Below, piece by piece: positions 31,383-43,522 of a stretch of DNA of 64,000 nt (positions within the stretch are counted from its first letter, which is position 1; every line of letters starts with the position of its first letter). The DNA is from Trichoplax sp. H2 (lineage: Eukaryota > Placozoa > Uniplacotomia > Trichoplacea). Location of the stretch: NCBI GenBank assembly GCA_003344405.1, contig NOWV01000151.1, positions 121,706 through 185,705 of the forward strand. The letters run 5' to 3'. The position numbers and the translations under genes are program-made. The notes under the pieces are model-generated. The model ran no database searches. It worked only from the letters and a program-made list of their open reading frames with translations, and had not been told where the DNA came from.

Positions 31383-32753
31383 TTACCCGTTGACCAGGAC
31401 TGACAAAGCTTTGACAACATCGCCACCGTTTTCTCGTAAATTTTTCTCAGCTACAGCTTTGGAGATTTCCATTTCATTTGCCTAGTTACAGCAGATAACA
31501 GTATGATCGTAACTATGTTATGCAATGATAGGAAGGCAAACTGATCGTAATTATTAATTAATTCTATAATTTGTGTTTAATTTATCCTCTGTTATCCTAA
31601 TACGAAAGGATTCGACTTACAATTAACTCAATGTCTTCCTTATTCACTTTAACTTTAGCTAATTCCAGCTCTCTATGAAGAAAATAGCAAATATTGTTCT
31701 CATTAAAGACGCGACGTATTATTGAGAAAATTCAATTCAGCACAGCGTAGCTAATAAACTATAAATAAGCAATCTACAATACACTCAATCCATCGATATG
31801 AATACTAATGACTGTATGATCGTTAGCACCGTCAATAGCATCTTGTATGATGAAAATCGAACGTAACATCGACACGTATTTCGTGCTAATTCAACATTGC
31901 TATCGATCGACTGAGCAAGGTATAGACCAGCTATTCGTTTGCAACTTGTATTACATACCTACGCGCTTTTTTATTTAATTCTTGTTGACGTTTCTCTCCG
32001 ATGAGTTGGAAAGCCTTAACATATGAAAAATAATAGAAAAGTAACAAGGTAAAATTTCAAGTTGAGAAGAGGAATCGACACTAACATGAATGCAAATCTC
32101 CTGGCAGAGGAGAATATCAAATTATAGCTTTCCATCCTGCTAAGAACAATTCATGGTATACAACTGATACGAAAGCTCACTACTGATGCCTGATTTATTT
32201 CATTCCCTGCATCATTACCAAGCAGGCATAAAACAAGCACTATGTACCTTGACAGTTTGTTTTATCATAACGACTTGTCTAGCCTGTAACAAACTGGAAA
32301 TGAAGGCTTAGCAGGTGAACATGATCGTAGACTACATTATATCCATTCTTCCAATGAAAAAGGTACGCAAAAGTTTCAGATTGCTACAAACTATATTAAA
32401 TACCCACTTTACATTGCATCAATCAGAATAGAGATGTGTGGATATCGGTGATGAACATTATGGTGGGTATAAGTTAACGGCCACCTTGCAAGTCGTCGCC
32501 TCAACAACAAACGTAGGATTGATCAATAATTGTATAATAATTGTATTCTTGAACTAAGTCAATTTCATACTGCACTCATCGATATCATCATGTTACAAAA
32601 CTGGCTGTTACTACTACTGCTACTACTGACATTTTCAATATCCAATTTAATTTCTTGTTCTTCAGCATAATCAGTGACACGTTCTAAATCTGCAGCAGTT
32701 TCACTATCGTGTTTCTTGCCAGTATTAGGGACGCCAGCATTCTCTTCCTCCAT
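31383..32753 (-). CDS. HYPK: Huntingtin-interacting protein K (HYPK), 4 exons
   Basis: Small ribosome-associated partner of the NatA N-terminal acetyltransferase, with chaperone-like activity. Minus-strand exons 32753-32631, 32014-31959, 31672-31621 and 31481-31383 join in phase to 109 codons plus stop; human isoforms are about 121-129 aa. Landmarks in order are KHDSETAADLERVTDYAEE (human KHDSGAADLERVTDYAEE), then IGEKRQQE, then LELAKVKVNKEDIELI, then the C-terminal UBA-like domain beginning NEMEISKAVAEKNLREN. The frame is open upstream of the ATG at 32753, but only by non-ATG codons, so this Met is preferred. It is head-to-head with SECISBP2 (about 1.07 kb between start codons). Confidence 0.95.
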
Positions 32754-33821
32754 TTTGCGTTGTAGTTGGCCGTGACCGAGGACTGGTGTCCGTCCTGTCT
32801 CTGACAATATCCAGTATGATGAAAAGCCCTTGGCTATCTAGTGTCTATTGTACTCCGTGCAGATTATAGTCTGCTATAGTGAATATATTTCAAGATCTAT
32901 TTTTATTGCCTTTTTCTTGCGCAGGAGCACATGTACCATACGTACAATACATTGTACTGTACATAGAGGAGGTTTTCCTTGACCACTTGACCTCCCCTGT
33001 GCTGTACACTGTAGAGTACAGTATGTCAGTAAGGAATCACTAGGACTACTGAAAGATGCGAGCAGCTTGATACAGATCGCATTAATGATGGCGCAAAGTT
33101 GGATTCACTATGAAAAATGATTGAGTGACTGCTCGCTCATGCGCTGAAACCGGTCTACTATTGTACAATGTACACTCGTGATACTTTGGTATCGTCACGG
33201 AATGGTGGTATCACGTGTATCATCACGAGTCAGACGCATCGAGTTCATAAAAGGAACTCTACTGTACAGTACATACTGTGCAGTGGTCATACAGTACTGT
33301 ACTGTACAGTACTGTAAGTTGATAACCAGTGTTGAATGACCAGACTGTAAGACTTTAGTCGTCTTGTACTGTAGATGTATCGTGCATAGATTCAGCTACA
33401 GTCAAGCCTGTGTGGGCGATACATATCATAGTTTGCCGTGTTTACTACCCAGCAGCAGCCCATCCAAATAATACAGTAGTGTGTTCCATCCAACTTGATA
33501 TTGTCCCTCCAGCTACCTTGAACCTGACTCAAACAACCAAGGCCCAATTAGCTCTTCTCTTCCTTTTCCAGACTATTCTTGCTACTCATGAGAGCCATTC
33601 CATTCCTCTCTATCTTTAAATTAGCCTTATTTGCCATGGACCTGAGCAATTGAGCATGGAATAGTGGATAGTGAAACAAAGTACTTGTCAACCTCCTTCA
33701 TTCAGGAGTGGATCGTGCTACAACATTGTTAAAACGTTTATCATTGTTGTTGATTTCCATTGATAAATAGTTATCCTACCGTCTATTAGACTGGTTGTTT
33801 TCAAGCTTCGAAAGGGCCAAG
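32754..33821. promoter_or_regulatory. Shared HYPK/SECISBP2 upstream region, palindrome-rich
   Basis: About 1.07 kb between two divergent start codons. It contains many GTACTGTAC-type palindromes: around 32940-33025 (CATTGTACTGTACATAG, CTGTACACTGTAGAGTACAG), 33160-33176 and a dense run at 33261-33316 (CATACAGTACTGTACTGTAC). An imperfect inverted repeat also occurs at 33172-33231 (CTCGTGATAC... with ...GTATCATCACGAG). The region is richer in G and C than the introns around it. Bidirectional promoter activity is inferred from gene order only. Confidence 0.5.
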
Positions 33822-36800
33822 ATGGATGCAACCAAGTCAGAAGATGAAGATAAACGAGAACCCTCCAAGGTGCAAGTAAGCCTCCAGTTTTTTTATTTAT
33901 CGTACAGTTAGTACTGTCCATAGGACTATTTCTCTCAGATTAACATGTTGAGTGTTGCACAATAAAAACAGTCAGACGAGTGCTGATAAAATTAGACCAA
34001 TAAATCGATGCTGATAAGAATTAATTTTACTATATTATCATTGATAATTAATGAATGAATGGATGAATAGATGGCATGTTTGTCCAACTGCTGAACTGAA
34101 TGCCATCTACATGGATTCAGCTAATATGGAGCTATTATTAACTCTTTCACTTCGATTGATTATATTATACGCGTATATTGTTTAATTATCAATGTAGCTA
34201 CGGTTCGACAACTTGCATACCTTGATGACAGCTTCAGTTAAAATACTTGTTCACGTCGGATAGTAGCATAGCTAATCCTTGGTCCAATGGCATATTATAA
34301 ATCGTACTGAACTAAGTGGATTGCTTGAAATTCGTAATTTGAAGTCTTGGGAAAGATTGCTTACTGTTCAGTAGAATTACTTTCGATTCTGTCACTTCAA
34401 ATTTTCATTAACAACAATGATAAATTAGAATTATTCGTGCTGAGAAGTCAGATAGATGTGTGCTGAAATTGTACACTTCCACAATAGTGAGTGCATGAGT
34501 GATTAACTTGCTTTCAAATGTTGATTAGAGACGCTTGCAACATATTAGCAGCACTATTGACTTGCAAATGTTTACTGTAATGCGCCATACGATAAGCTGA
34601 AACAAATATCGTTCGGTTATACGGTTTACGGACAAGTTCAGTCATGAAATCATTCAAAGTAGTCGATCATCAAGGCTCTGCTTTGCTTTCAATTGATTTT
34701 CCGCTATTAGGATACCTCAGGGGTGCCCGTATATCTGCATTCAATGTTGTCATTCTTACTAGTCGGATATATTTTCCTAGGATAGTAGGATGCCTTGTAT
34801 TCGATCACTTACGAAAGCGAAGATTATTTTTAATAATTTCTATTTGCATTAGCTTCATGAAATACTATCTTAAATTGTACGTGAACTAGAAAAGCATTTA
34901 TCATGTTGATCTACTCTTTCATGGCAGTCATTGGCCAATTCTTATTCACTATTTTGCAAGCATGTCATTAAAATATCGTTTATCAGCATAAAACAAGCTT
35001 AGAATAGACGAGTAGTAAGCCAGCCGACCGCTTGCTAACCTCTAGTACTTTACTGCTCTGCAATACTCAGCGTTAGTCCGGTACAAACTCCATTTTTGTT
35101 AGGAAAAGGAAATACTTGCGTATTGCTACTAAATAAAGCCAATATTAATAATAATGATTGACTTTTTTGAATTAATATAATTGATTTGAATTCAATCTAG
35201 GTTCTGTCAGCTGGAGCTGTTCCTTTTGTTCCATCCTATTTTTTAAATAAACAAGAAGATAACCTAGTTGCAGATAAATTGACATCATCTAGCAAGCATG
35301 CCCAATTGCAGAACAAAAAAAACATTCATCGCAGAAATAAGGCATCAGGCTATGCTGCCAATTACTATCCTAACATGCCATCTCCAGTGCAGACCAATAA
35401 TAGTTTGCCACTACCCGGAATGCCGGGTAGTAGTAATAACTTGACGCCTTGCGATCAATATCTTCCGATAGATTATTGCCCTTTTATTCCGATACCTTAT
35501 CAATACCCACCTAATACAATTTCTGATAATTACCTTATGAATCACAGAGGATATTATCCCATACCCGGAAATTATAACCAAAAGAAGAAACCTTTTCAGC
35601 GTCACAGTAATCCTGATGTGAAACATGATACCCATGAAAAAGATACTAAAGTTCAATCCAATGAAAAGGAAGTCAGCCAAGTTAACAATGATACTAATAC
35701 TGTTAACACCACTAGCAACCGTAATAACAATAATGCTAATCAAAATGAGAAAAAGATTACTCCATTAGCTGGTAACTCTGCTGATTTATTACAAGAAACG
35801 AAAAAGTCGAAAAGGAAGAAAAAGAAAAAAAACACACCTGCTAATGACAAAGTTTTGTCTACCGCCACCGCATCCGATAACTCCCATCAAGGTAAATTTA
35901 GTCATAAATGATAGCTAAAACTATCGCTTCATTTTGCAATTTGATATCTCTGTATTTAATTTTTGATAGCTTCTGCTCTAATTTAGGCTTGCACTTTAAT
36001 TGCAATCAAATTACGTAAGGGTCCGATGTTGACATTCATAGATTAATTTTTTTACTTAGAAATTCCAATATCAAATGACAAAAATCAGCAGACACAAGAT
36101 GCAATTTCAGTACAAACACCCAGCTCGATACTAGACGTAGTTTCAATGAAAACACTAAATCCGTCAAGTTTAGAACAATCTGAAATAGAAGATTTTCCTC
36201 AACTTAAAATCAATTCAGAATCCAATGTAAATACATCAACAGTAAAATCCTATAGTCAAGTTCTACAGATGCCTCCTTCGAAACAGGTAAAATTCTAAAG
36301 TCACCATTTTGTAGAATCAGAATATGTGAAATTAATTATTTCAATGGCAATAGCAAAACTGATCTTACTACTTATGTGTTGATATAAAAGTTTTTTACGT
36401 ATCTGCATTAACTACGTTAGAGTGATACGAAAACTATCCCCCAAGATAATGACAATGATATAAACCGGAAGGATCTAAATAGCTCTAGTACTAGTGATAA
36501 CGATCACAAAGATGATTCCAATCAAGATCAGGAAACAAAATCAAAAAAGAAAAAGAAGGAAAAGAAGAAGAAAGCTAACCAAGGTGCTAAAGCAATTGAC
36601 AGAAAGACAACCTTTAACATAGGTGAAATAATATCTCAATCTCAACAACGCCAGGTAACAAATTACTTTAAAAATAAGTTATATAGATATTTATGACGTA
36701 TGCATATATTAGTAACTGATAGAGACGATAATTCGATAACGTGGTTTATCAATAGTTGAATACTCGCAATATTGTATGTGTAGGTATGTAAATAATGTAA

Positions 36801-39081
36801 TTTTAATGCGGTTGATTTTCATTTAATATTTAAGACTACTAGTAATAACAAAGAAAAAGTGAAGAATACAAAGAAAGGTATAACTATCAGCATCGGCATT
36901 AGTAATCCAGGTATATACGTCCACAAAAAAAATGAAGATAGTCAGCGATCGCTATTGCCTAGCCAATCTGATAAGAAAGTTAAGGTATAAACTACGTAAA
37001 AATCGTTGTTTTACAAGGCCCCATAACATGATGCCAACTACAGTAGCTGCTATGTGCTCTTTCGAATTGATAGTAATTATAACATAATTGTATGTATTAC
37101 AACTTAGATAATCAAATTAGCGTAGCATTAATCAATAAAAGAATTATACCTTCCTCATTGTGATTAACAACAGTAAAAGTGATAAAAGGACTAAACGGCT
37201 TGTAACTACAGCATAGAAGAAATTGTGACATTAGATAGTAATATATGTCTCTGTAAATATTATATTACTGAGTAATTTACATATTGTTGTAACTTAATAT
37301 TCAGACTATCCGTGATATGCCATAAAATTGATTGGCAAAATTATACATATGCAAGTCATCTTTTTACTTCGTATCATAATGCAAAATACAATGCTCGACT
37401 ATAGCGACGCATAGATTCTAAGTCACTCGCTAATAGTTATTATTGTTTGCATAAAAATGCGCATTAATAGCCCTTGAATCCACTTGACTCTTCCGCATCA
37501 ACTATTATGCATGGCAAACAGCGAGAGACACCTAAGAAGAAAAAGCCGAGTCTACTTAAACGTGTAAGTAAATAAATTTAAAATTTATAATATGGCGTTA
37601 CTAGGACAAATCTTGATATATGTTTGCCTATTGTAAATGACTTTAGGTTATACTCAAAGAACGTAACGACAAGAAAAAGTCTAAAGATATTCGGGCACAC
37701 TCCTTACCAAAGTACAGTTGTTTGTTGTGAATTGTAATTTTATATTGTCAACAGAACGCACACTTTGTGGAAGTTTTTCAAGTGTCATCTCTATGTATAA
37801 TCATATTTCACTGTGTAAAATTTCTTCTAGTTTATATCAAGACAACAATTTAATTGAAATAGCTGATGAAACCCACCAGTGCCGTAAGTGATTAACTGCT
37901 CAAATACTTTTCAACTTTACTAAATAGTAAATATTAAGTGCAAAACTTACTGTAGTGGTTAATGGCTGTATAAATTATATCGTTGAGCAAGGTAACACTA
38001 TAACTGAAATATATCGTTTAATACTGCAGTTTCATCGAGTACCCAGCACCATCCCAAAGTCGGTACACTGTTCTTAACTGTTACAAAATATGGATCAATT
38101 GATGGCCTTACCGAACAATCGACGAAATCAGACATTCATAGTCGAAAGTTTCGTGAGTATGTAAAATATAACTTGCTTAATTAATATATTTTATTTATAG
38201 ATCGATTATTAATAGTGACATACTTTTGTCTTTTAGGTACTGTGATCATGTTTTATCTAAAGAAATTAATAATTACATATGGGATTTATTAAGAGAATTA
38301 GTCCGATTTCAAGATCGGCAGTATCAAAAAGATCCCATTAAGGTAGGCGGTTGCTTTAAATTTATTACTACAAATTGTAGAATATAAATGCTACTTCTAG
38401 TTTATAGTTGTGATATGTATTAAAAAATTGCTAATTGACAGGCAAAGATTCGACGTAGATATGTCTTAGGCCTTAGAGAGATTCAAAAGTATCTTCGCCT
38501 TAAAAAGCTAAAATGTGTCGTTATTTCACCAAATTTAGAAAAAATTACTTATGAAGGTAAACTAAATTTGTATTGGTTAAAGCGCTATGTTACAGTTAAT
38601 TATGATATCATAAAGTTTGCTCACTAAGCAATTCTGATATTCTGCTTACCTTAAGGTGGTATAGATCATACGCTGCAACGAATCATTGAAACCTGTCACT
38701 TTCAAAACGTACCTGTTGTTTTTGGGCTAAATCGACATTCTCTTGGTAGAGCAGTTAAGAGACATGTTCCTGTTAGCATCGTTGGTGTAGTAAATTACGA
38801 TGGAGTACATGTAAGAATGTAAAATCTTAAGATTAAAAAATTAGAAGATAGTTTAAATCGTCTTACTAAGTTATTCTAATGTAGATCGATTGATGAATCT
38901 AAAATCGTATCTATGCTGACAATTGTAAGGCGTATATTACTGCATTGCTAATTTCTAATATGATCTTTGATATTCATACTGACAGGAAAAATATCATGAG
39001 TTAATGAAACTGGTCAAGACTGCACGTGAAGATTATAAGAATCTGAAAGTAAAAAAGCTATTGGAAAATATTACCAATTAA
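33822..39081 (+). CDS. SECISBP2: SECIS-binding protein 2 (SECISBP2/SBP2), 13 exons
   Basis: RNA-binding protein that binds SECIS hairpins in selenoprotein mRNAs and recruits the Sec-specific elongation factor. Exons: 33822-33875, 35201-35891, 36060-36286, 36421-36654, 36835-36984, 37471-37563, 37647-37723, 37831-37883, 38030-38156, 38237-38342, 38442-38556, 38656-38810, 38986-39081. They give 725 codons plus stop; human is 854 aa. The N-terminal half is Asn/Ser/Lys-rich and poorly conserved, with Lys runs and an FPQLK segment. The SID-like segment reads NPLDSSASTIMHGKQRE, then KKPSLLKR and VILKERNDKK. The L7Ae-type RNA-binding domain starts SRKFREYCDHVLSKEIN and contains ELVRFQDRQYQKDPIKAK, RRRYVLGLREI, KKLKCVVISPNLEKI, GGIDHTL, VPVVFGLNRHSLGRAV and VPVSIVGVVNYDG. 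The donor after exon 7 (GTTGTG) is weak, so that boundary is the least certain. The window shows no selenoprotein gene, but this gene implies a working selenocysteine pathway. Confidence 0.95.
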
Positions 39082-39318
39082 ATCGTTATAATCCGATAAT
39101 ATCGAATTAATTGTATTGCCCTATTTGCTTATATTCCACTGTTACTTACGAAAACAATACTATAACATAGAAGGTTCATTTAATGATGGAAAGCAATTAA
39201 TATATTTTATGTCTGATTTATTTACATTTACTATTGGTTACTTTTAGTAAAATCGTCTAATGTGTTATTATCTTCAATGGAACGTGATAAGTTCTCTTTG
39301 GATATATGTTCTTTTTTA

Positions 39319-39324
39319 ATAAAA
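39319..39324 (+). terminator. Polyadenylation signal candidate, SECISBP2
   Basis: AATAAA lies 238 bp downstream of the SECISBP2 stop codon. Confidence 0.4.
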
Positions 39325-39756
39325 ACAACAAAAGTAGGCAGCGAGAAATAAAAAGATGTCTTTTATATCGTAATTTATGACCAACTGATCATGAGCTTAC
39401 AATATTCACGAGGATCTACATTTAATAGTGATAGGTGTACACATAGAGCACATACGTAATACTGTACAATGTACATTGCTGTAGTGCAGTCCCAAATATA
39501 GCTTAGATTGCGATTCAAGATTATACGAGAATAGGTTAAACCGTACGTAAGAGTGTAAAATTGTCTTAAGTAACTATTTGTGGAAGATATTTACAGTACA
39601 TATTGTAGTAATTGTATTGAGATGCTTATATTAAGATTCTGAGATAATAATAGATAGCACTAATTATGTTAGTACCGTGAGATTTGTATTATGACGCTTT
39701 AATTAGAAGTGCGAATTATGAATTGATACATCTGACTATAAACTCTAATTTTATAA
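39325..39756. other. Spacer between SECISBP2 and helicase relic
   Basis: No coding content was recognised. One palindromic run (ATACTGTACAATGTACATTG) lies at about 39459-39478. Confidence 0.45.
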
Positions 39757-40506
39757 ATGATCTCCTTGATATTCGATAATTTATCTGATAACTTCCAAAA
39801 TACAGCTTGGCTACGTTCACATGCTATTATTTGCCCCACTAATTCTACTGTCGATAAAATCAAAAACATCATGCTCAGTAAATTTCCTGGCGACGTTCGC
39901 GAACATAGAAGTTGTGATGAAATTCTTGAGCACGAATATAATTATCCACTAGAGTTCATTCATTAATCAATTAAATCCATCAGGATTGCCTCCCTATAAC
40001 TTACTGTTGAAAAAAGGCTACAGTATAACTCTTTTAAGAAATTTAGACATGAAAAATGGCCGTGCAAATGGCTGTAGATATGTAATTAAAGGATTGTATG
40101 ATTACGTTATCAACGCAGTCATTGCTACAGGCATTAACACAGGAAGCAAATATTACGTATTAATTTAATTCCAACTGATGTTATTTATCCTTTTCATACG
40201 CAAAAAAAACAGTTTCCAATTCGGACTGCATTTGCTATAACAGCTAATAAATCTCAACGCCAAACATTAAATAGGATTAGACTGTATCTTGATAGATCAA
40301 TGTTTACTCATGGTCAATTATATGTAGCACTTAGTCGCACACGCAGTGCCAGCAATGTTAAAATTCTAACCAAAAACGCGCATCTATCCGATAGTATTAT
40401 GCAATTTACTGATAATATAGTACAACCTGAAATTTTGTATATAAATGCACTTATCAAGACAGCATTAGCCTTTGCATATAATGTCTACATAATTGAATTG
40501 AGATGA
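39757..40506 (+). pseudogene. PIF1/Helitron-type helicase C-terminal relic
   Basis: Three successive frames together match the C-terminal part of PIF1-family helicases as found in Helitron transposons. The first (39757 on) has NFQNTAWLRSHAIICPTNS and NYPLEFI. The second resumes with NPSGLPPYNLLLKKG, ITLLRNLD, NGCRYVI and AVIATGI. The third has IPTDVIYPFHTQKKQFPIR, TAFAITANKSQRQTL and THGQLYVALSRTRS. Frame breaks occur near 39960-39970, where a TTCATTCATT duplication looks like a 4-base insertion, and near 40165, where a TAA interrupts YVLI/IPTD. The usual KSQGQT motif reads KSQRQT. No replication initiator (Rep) domain or helicase N-terminal half precedes it. It is therefore a truncated, non-functional relic of a mobile element. 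Confidence 0.8.
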
Positions 40507-40535
40507 TTTTATCTTAAATTGTCAACATAAGGCTT
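40326..40535 (+). repeat. Direct repeat copy 1 (helicase 3' end)
   Basis: A 210-bp segment covering the helicase C-terminus and its 3' flank ends exactly at the run of Ns. It is repeated without indels at 40902-41111, and I count about four base differences. Confidence 0.9.
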
Positions 40536-40555
40536 NNNNNNNNNNNNNNNNNNNN
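40536..40555. other. Assembly gap (20 N)
   Basis: Twenty undetermined bases. The flanking duplication (40326-40535 and 40902-41111) suggests a mis-joined or haplotype-duplicated assembly, or a true tandem duplication of unknown length. Confidence 0.98.
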
Positions 40556-40901
40556 GAGCTAGTTGAATCTATAGTAAGCCTGTATGGATCTGTATTGCAC
40601 ATTCTATAATGTAATGTGAAAGATTAGTACCGATCTTATTTGTGTGATATATGAAACTGTATATAAGCTTGATCATTACTTTTTAATCTGAGTTCCACCG
40701 AGGCTAACGTAGGGTACGCTGGTACAAGCGTAAGCAAGCTAGTAATAAAGATCTTTATTAACCTAAACCTATCGTTTGACTTGATTACTATAGTATAGGA
40801 ATAAGTTAGTTTTCCCTTACTGAGGATCTCCGGAGTTAGTCGGAGAACCATAAGAGTAGATAGACTAGTTTAGGTACGTTCACGAAAGTTGTTTTGTGAC
40901 A
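40556..40901. other. Unique segment between helicase repeat copies
   Basis: This 346-bp stretch between the gap and the second repeat copy has no recognisable coding content. It contains a perfect 16-bp palindrome, AATAAAGATCTTTATT, at 40744-40759. Confidence 0.5.
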
Positions 40902-41111
40902 AGCACTTAGCCGCACACGCAGTGTCAGCAATGTTAAAATTCTAACCAAAAACGCGCATCTATCCGATAGTATTATGCAATTTGCTGATAATATAGTACA
41001 TCCTGAAATTTTGTATATAAATGCACTTATCAAGACAGCATTAGCCTTTGCATATAATGTCTACATAATTGAATTGAGATGATTTTATCTTAAATTGTCA
41101 ACATAAGGCTT
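40902..41111 (+). repeat. Direct repeat copy 2 (helicase 3' end)
   Basis: This is the second copy of the 210-bp helicase 3' segment, starting at AGCACTTAGC in the middle of the LSRTRS coding block and ending at AAGGCTT. The preceding helicase sequence is absent, so this copy cannot encode a protein. Confidence 0.9.
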
Positions 41112-41306
41112 AAAATTATATCAATTGTCCATGTAAATTTGAATTAAAGTAGGTTATTTTCATGATACCTTTAGTTTTGCACAGGATTGAAATCATTCAA
41201 CAGTACTATATACAGTACAGTATAACGCAAATTATAACGTAAAAAATCCAAGAATAGTAGCTGTTAAACACAACATCGTCCAAAATATATTGTATTATAC
41301 TTCCTT

Positions 41307-41331
41307 CCCTCCGTTCACATGGGCGGGTATT
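41307..41331. repeat. Palindromic CCCTCCGTTCA element, left copy
   Basis: CCCTCCGTTCACATGGGCGG plus GTATT. It is an imperfect palindrome whose flanks match the element at 41800-41824. It is unusually G+C rich for this region. Confidence 0.65.
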
Positions 41332-41799
41332 CTTTACAACGTAATGGTTGATTCGGGTATCGTGGTGCTGTTCTATGGTAAACGTATCCTACTTTTTACA
41401 TACATAGTAATAGCAAAGGTTTAACGTAAACTATATTAGGTTTCCGTTGCACGCTATCGAATGCGCATCAACACGGTAAAAGTTACTGAACCTCTGACAG
41501 GTCTATCAAATGTTAATACTATCTGTTAAATGAGCACATTATCGTAAACCGTCAGCAAACCAACGGGAGTTTGTACTAGTAATTGTTAAACATACGGCAT
41601 TACAGGATGGTTATTGTACGGTAGTATATTCACATAGCTTTAATGCGGAAAAAGGATAACGCTAGACACAGATAGGAATCTAATACAAAATTAGTGAATA
41701 CAAATTGAGTTGTACTGTACATCGAGGAAATCAGGAACGAATAATGCCACGTAGTAATAGAAATTCTAATGTCCACGAAAACCAACCAACAAAAATCAT

Positions 41800-41824
41800 C
41801 CCTCCGTTCATATGAACGGGTATT
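41800..41824. repeat. Palindromic CCCTCCGTTCA element, right copy
   Basis: It contains the perfect 16-bp palindrome CCGTTCATATGAACGG (41804-41819) within the same CCCT...GGTATT frame as the copy 493 bp upstream. It may be a mobile-element end, a regulatory site or a structured RNA element. Confidence 0.7.
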
Positions 41825-41831
41825 TTTTTAC

Positions 41832-43522
41832 TAGTCTTACGTTATAGAGTGAAGTTTGCAAGAAACTGTAATTCTTGTTAAATTTTTGAGAAGACACTTT
41901 ATCACAGTTGGATGCAATGTATGTCAGTACATTAGGCTTAGGTCAGTGTAGGAACGTACTAATAAAGGCAGTGGACAATGCGAAACAGTTCTTTGCTTGA
42001 TCATTTACGATATCCGATCTAAACTAAATGTTATCTTTAGGCAGCTATGAAGAGGCCTATACGTTAACTGGTCAGAAATATTTATAGTAGGACCTTTCAA
42101 GGTCGTGATGTTATAGCTTGCGAATACTGAATCCCAAGCTATTATTCGTAGAATGAATATAATTGATGTGGTACAACGAGTGGCTGTTGTATGTGACTAA
42201 ATATACTGTGTACTCGTAAGCATCAGGCATAAAGATAATAACTCTTGTCATTTCTAACGCTTACGCATTTCCCTGTACTACTCTTATTATCTACAATTAA
42301 ACAAACTTGAAATAAGAAGGAATCATACATATCATCAATATCAATTTTATTATCCGAAAAATGCAGGAAAGATGTACAAAATTTGGCCATGTAAAAGCAC
42401 AATACATGTATGATAGTAAAATAATCCAATCGAGGCTTAGTTTTGTGAGCAATAACAACATTATTGCATATCACTGATATCAGATAATATTATTGCCAGA
42501 TTTTAATATAACAACAACTGCATTTGTCTAAAAGCATACCGCATATACGTACTGTTAATCTCATTACCTTAAGACTTTACATCCAAGATATACTGTACAG
42601 TCACAGTAAGATGTAGCATAGCAGCTACACGATCAACAAATATCCAAAGATGTTTCTTACGTTACTAAAATTACTGTATCTCAGCCAGAAATAAAATTAA
42701 ATAATAATCCATAACTAAATGTCATATAGAACCCGTATCTGTAATCTTCATTTCAATAATTGACTAGTTACAACTTAAAATAGATAAAATATCTTGTGAC
42801 GTTGATAAATCTTTTCAAGGTACTTTGGAATTGATTAGATTAGTTTAAGTATTATCACTATCATATTGTTAATCTATAATCAGCAAAGTTAATATAAAAT
42901 AATTGATTGATTAACACCAACCGAATAGAATCAAGTAATTATTTACTTGTAACGTTGTAACAGGAAATTTACTGATATTATAGCGAGTGGTCTACACATT
43001 TTTCCTTTATCAGAGTATCACATTTCTGTTATGTAACGATCTAGTTTGTTTGCTAAATAAGAATAATATTTATAACTAATCTTTTGGAATTGCAAAAGAT
43101 TGATCCATTACGTGAGCCAACCTGAGTTCAAGTCGTAAGATGACGTTTGTGTTAGCAATTTACAAAGTACCGTAATTATTCATTTTAAAGGTATATTGTA
43201 AATGTGTCGCATGGAATAATTATAAAATGCTATCTATTAAAAATGTATTCATTCACAGGAAATTTCCGCACATTGCAAAAGGTAGGTTAGAACAATATCT
43301 CAAGAGTACATAGTGTAACTGTAATTCAATTTCCATGGCGTTTTAATCTTTAATAATATAAAATAAGGATGGATAAAGCATTTCATAAAATATCTTTCAT
43401 CTTTCGTAAGATGGACTAAAAGATATCGTAGAGTACAAATTGAGTATTTATCATACAAATTTCTTGTGGTATCTTCATTCAGTGTATAATATATATATTC
43501 AGATACAATTCGATAAACAAAT
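41832..43522. other. Gene-free AT-rich region
   Basis: No coding exon was recognised. The open frames at 42223-42474 and 43300-43539 on the minus strand are not convincing; the second overlaps the true final exon of the carrier gene only at its end. Confidence 0.45.

Noticed and set aside
32754-32807. N-terminal extension of HYPK
   Set aside because: The frame is open but starts at a TTG. The first ATG is at 32753, just before the conserved region.
35411-35743. 110-codon minus-strand frame
   Set aside because: It is antisense to SECISBP2 exon 2, an Asn/Lys-rich segment that leaves the reverse strand open.
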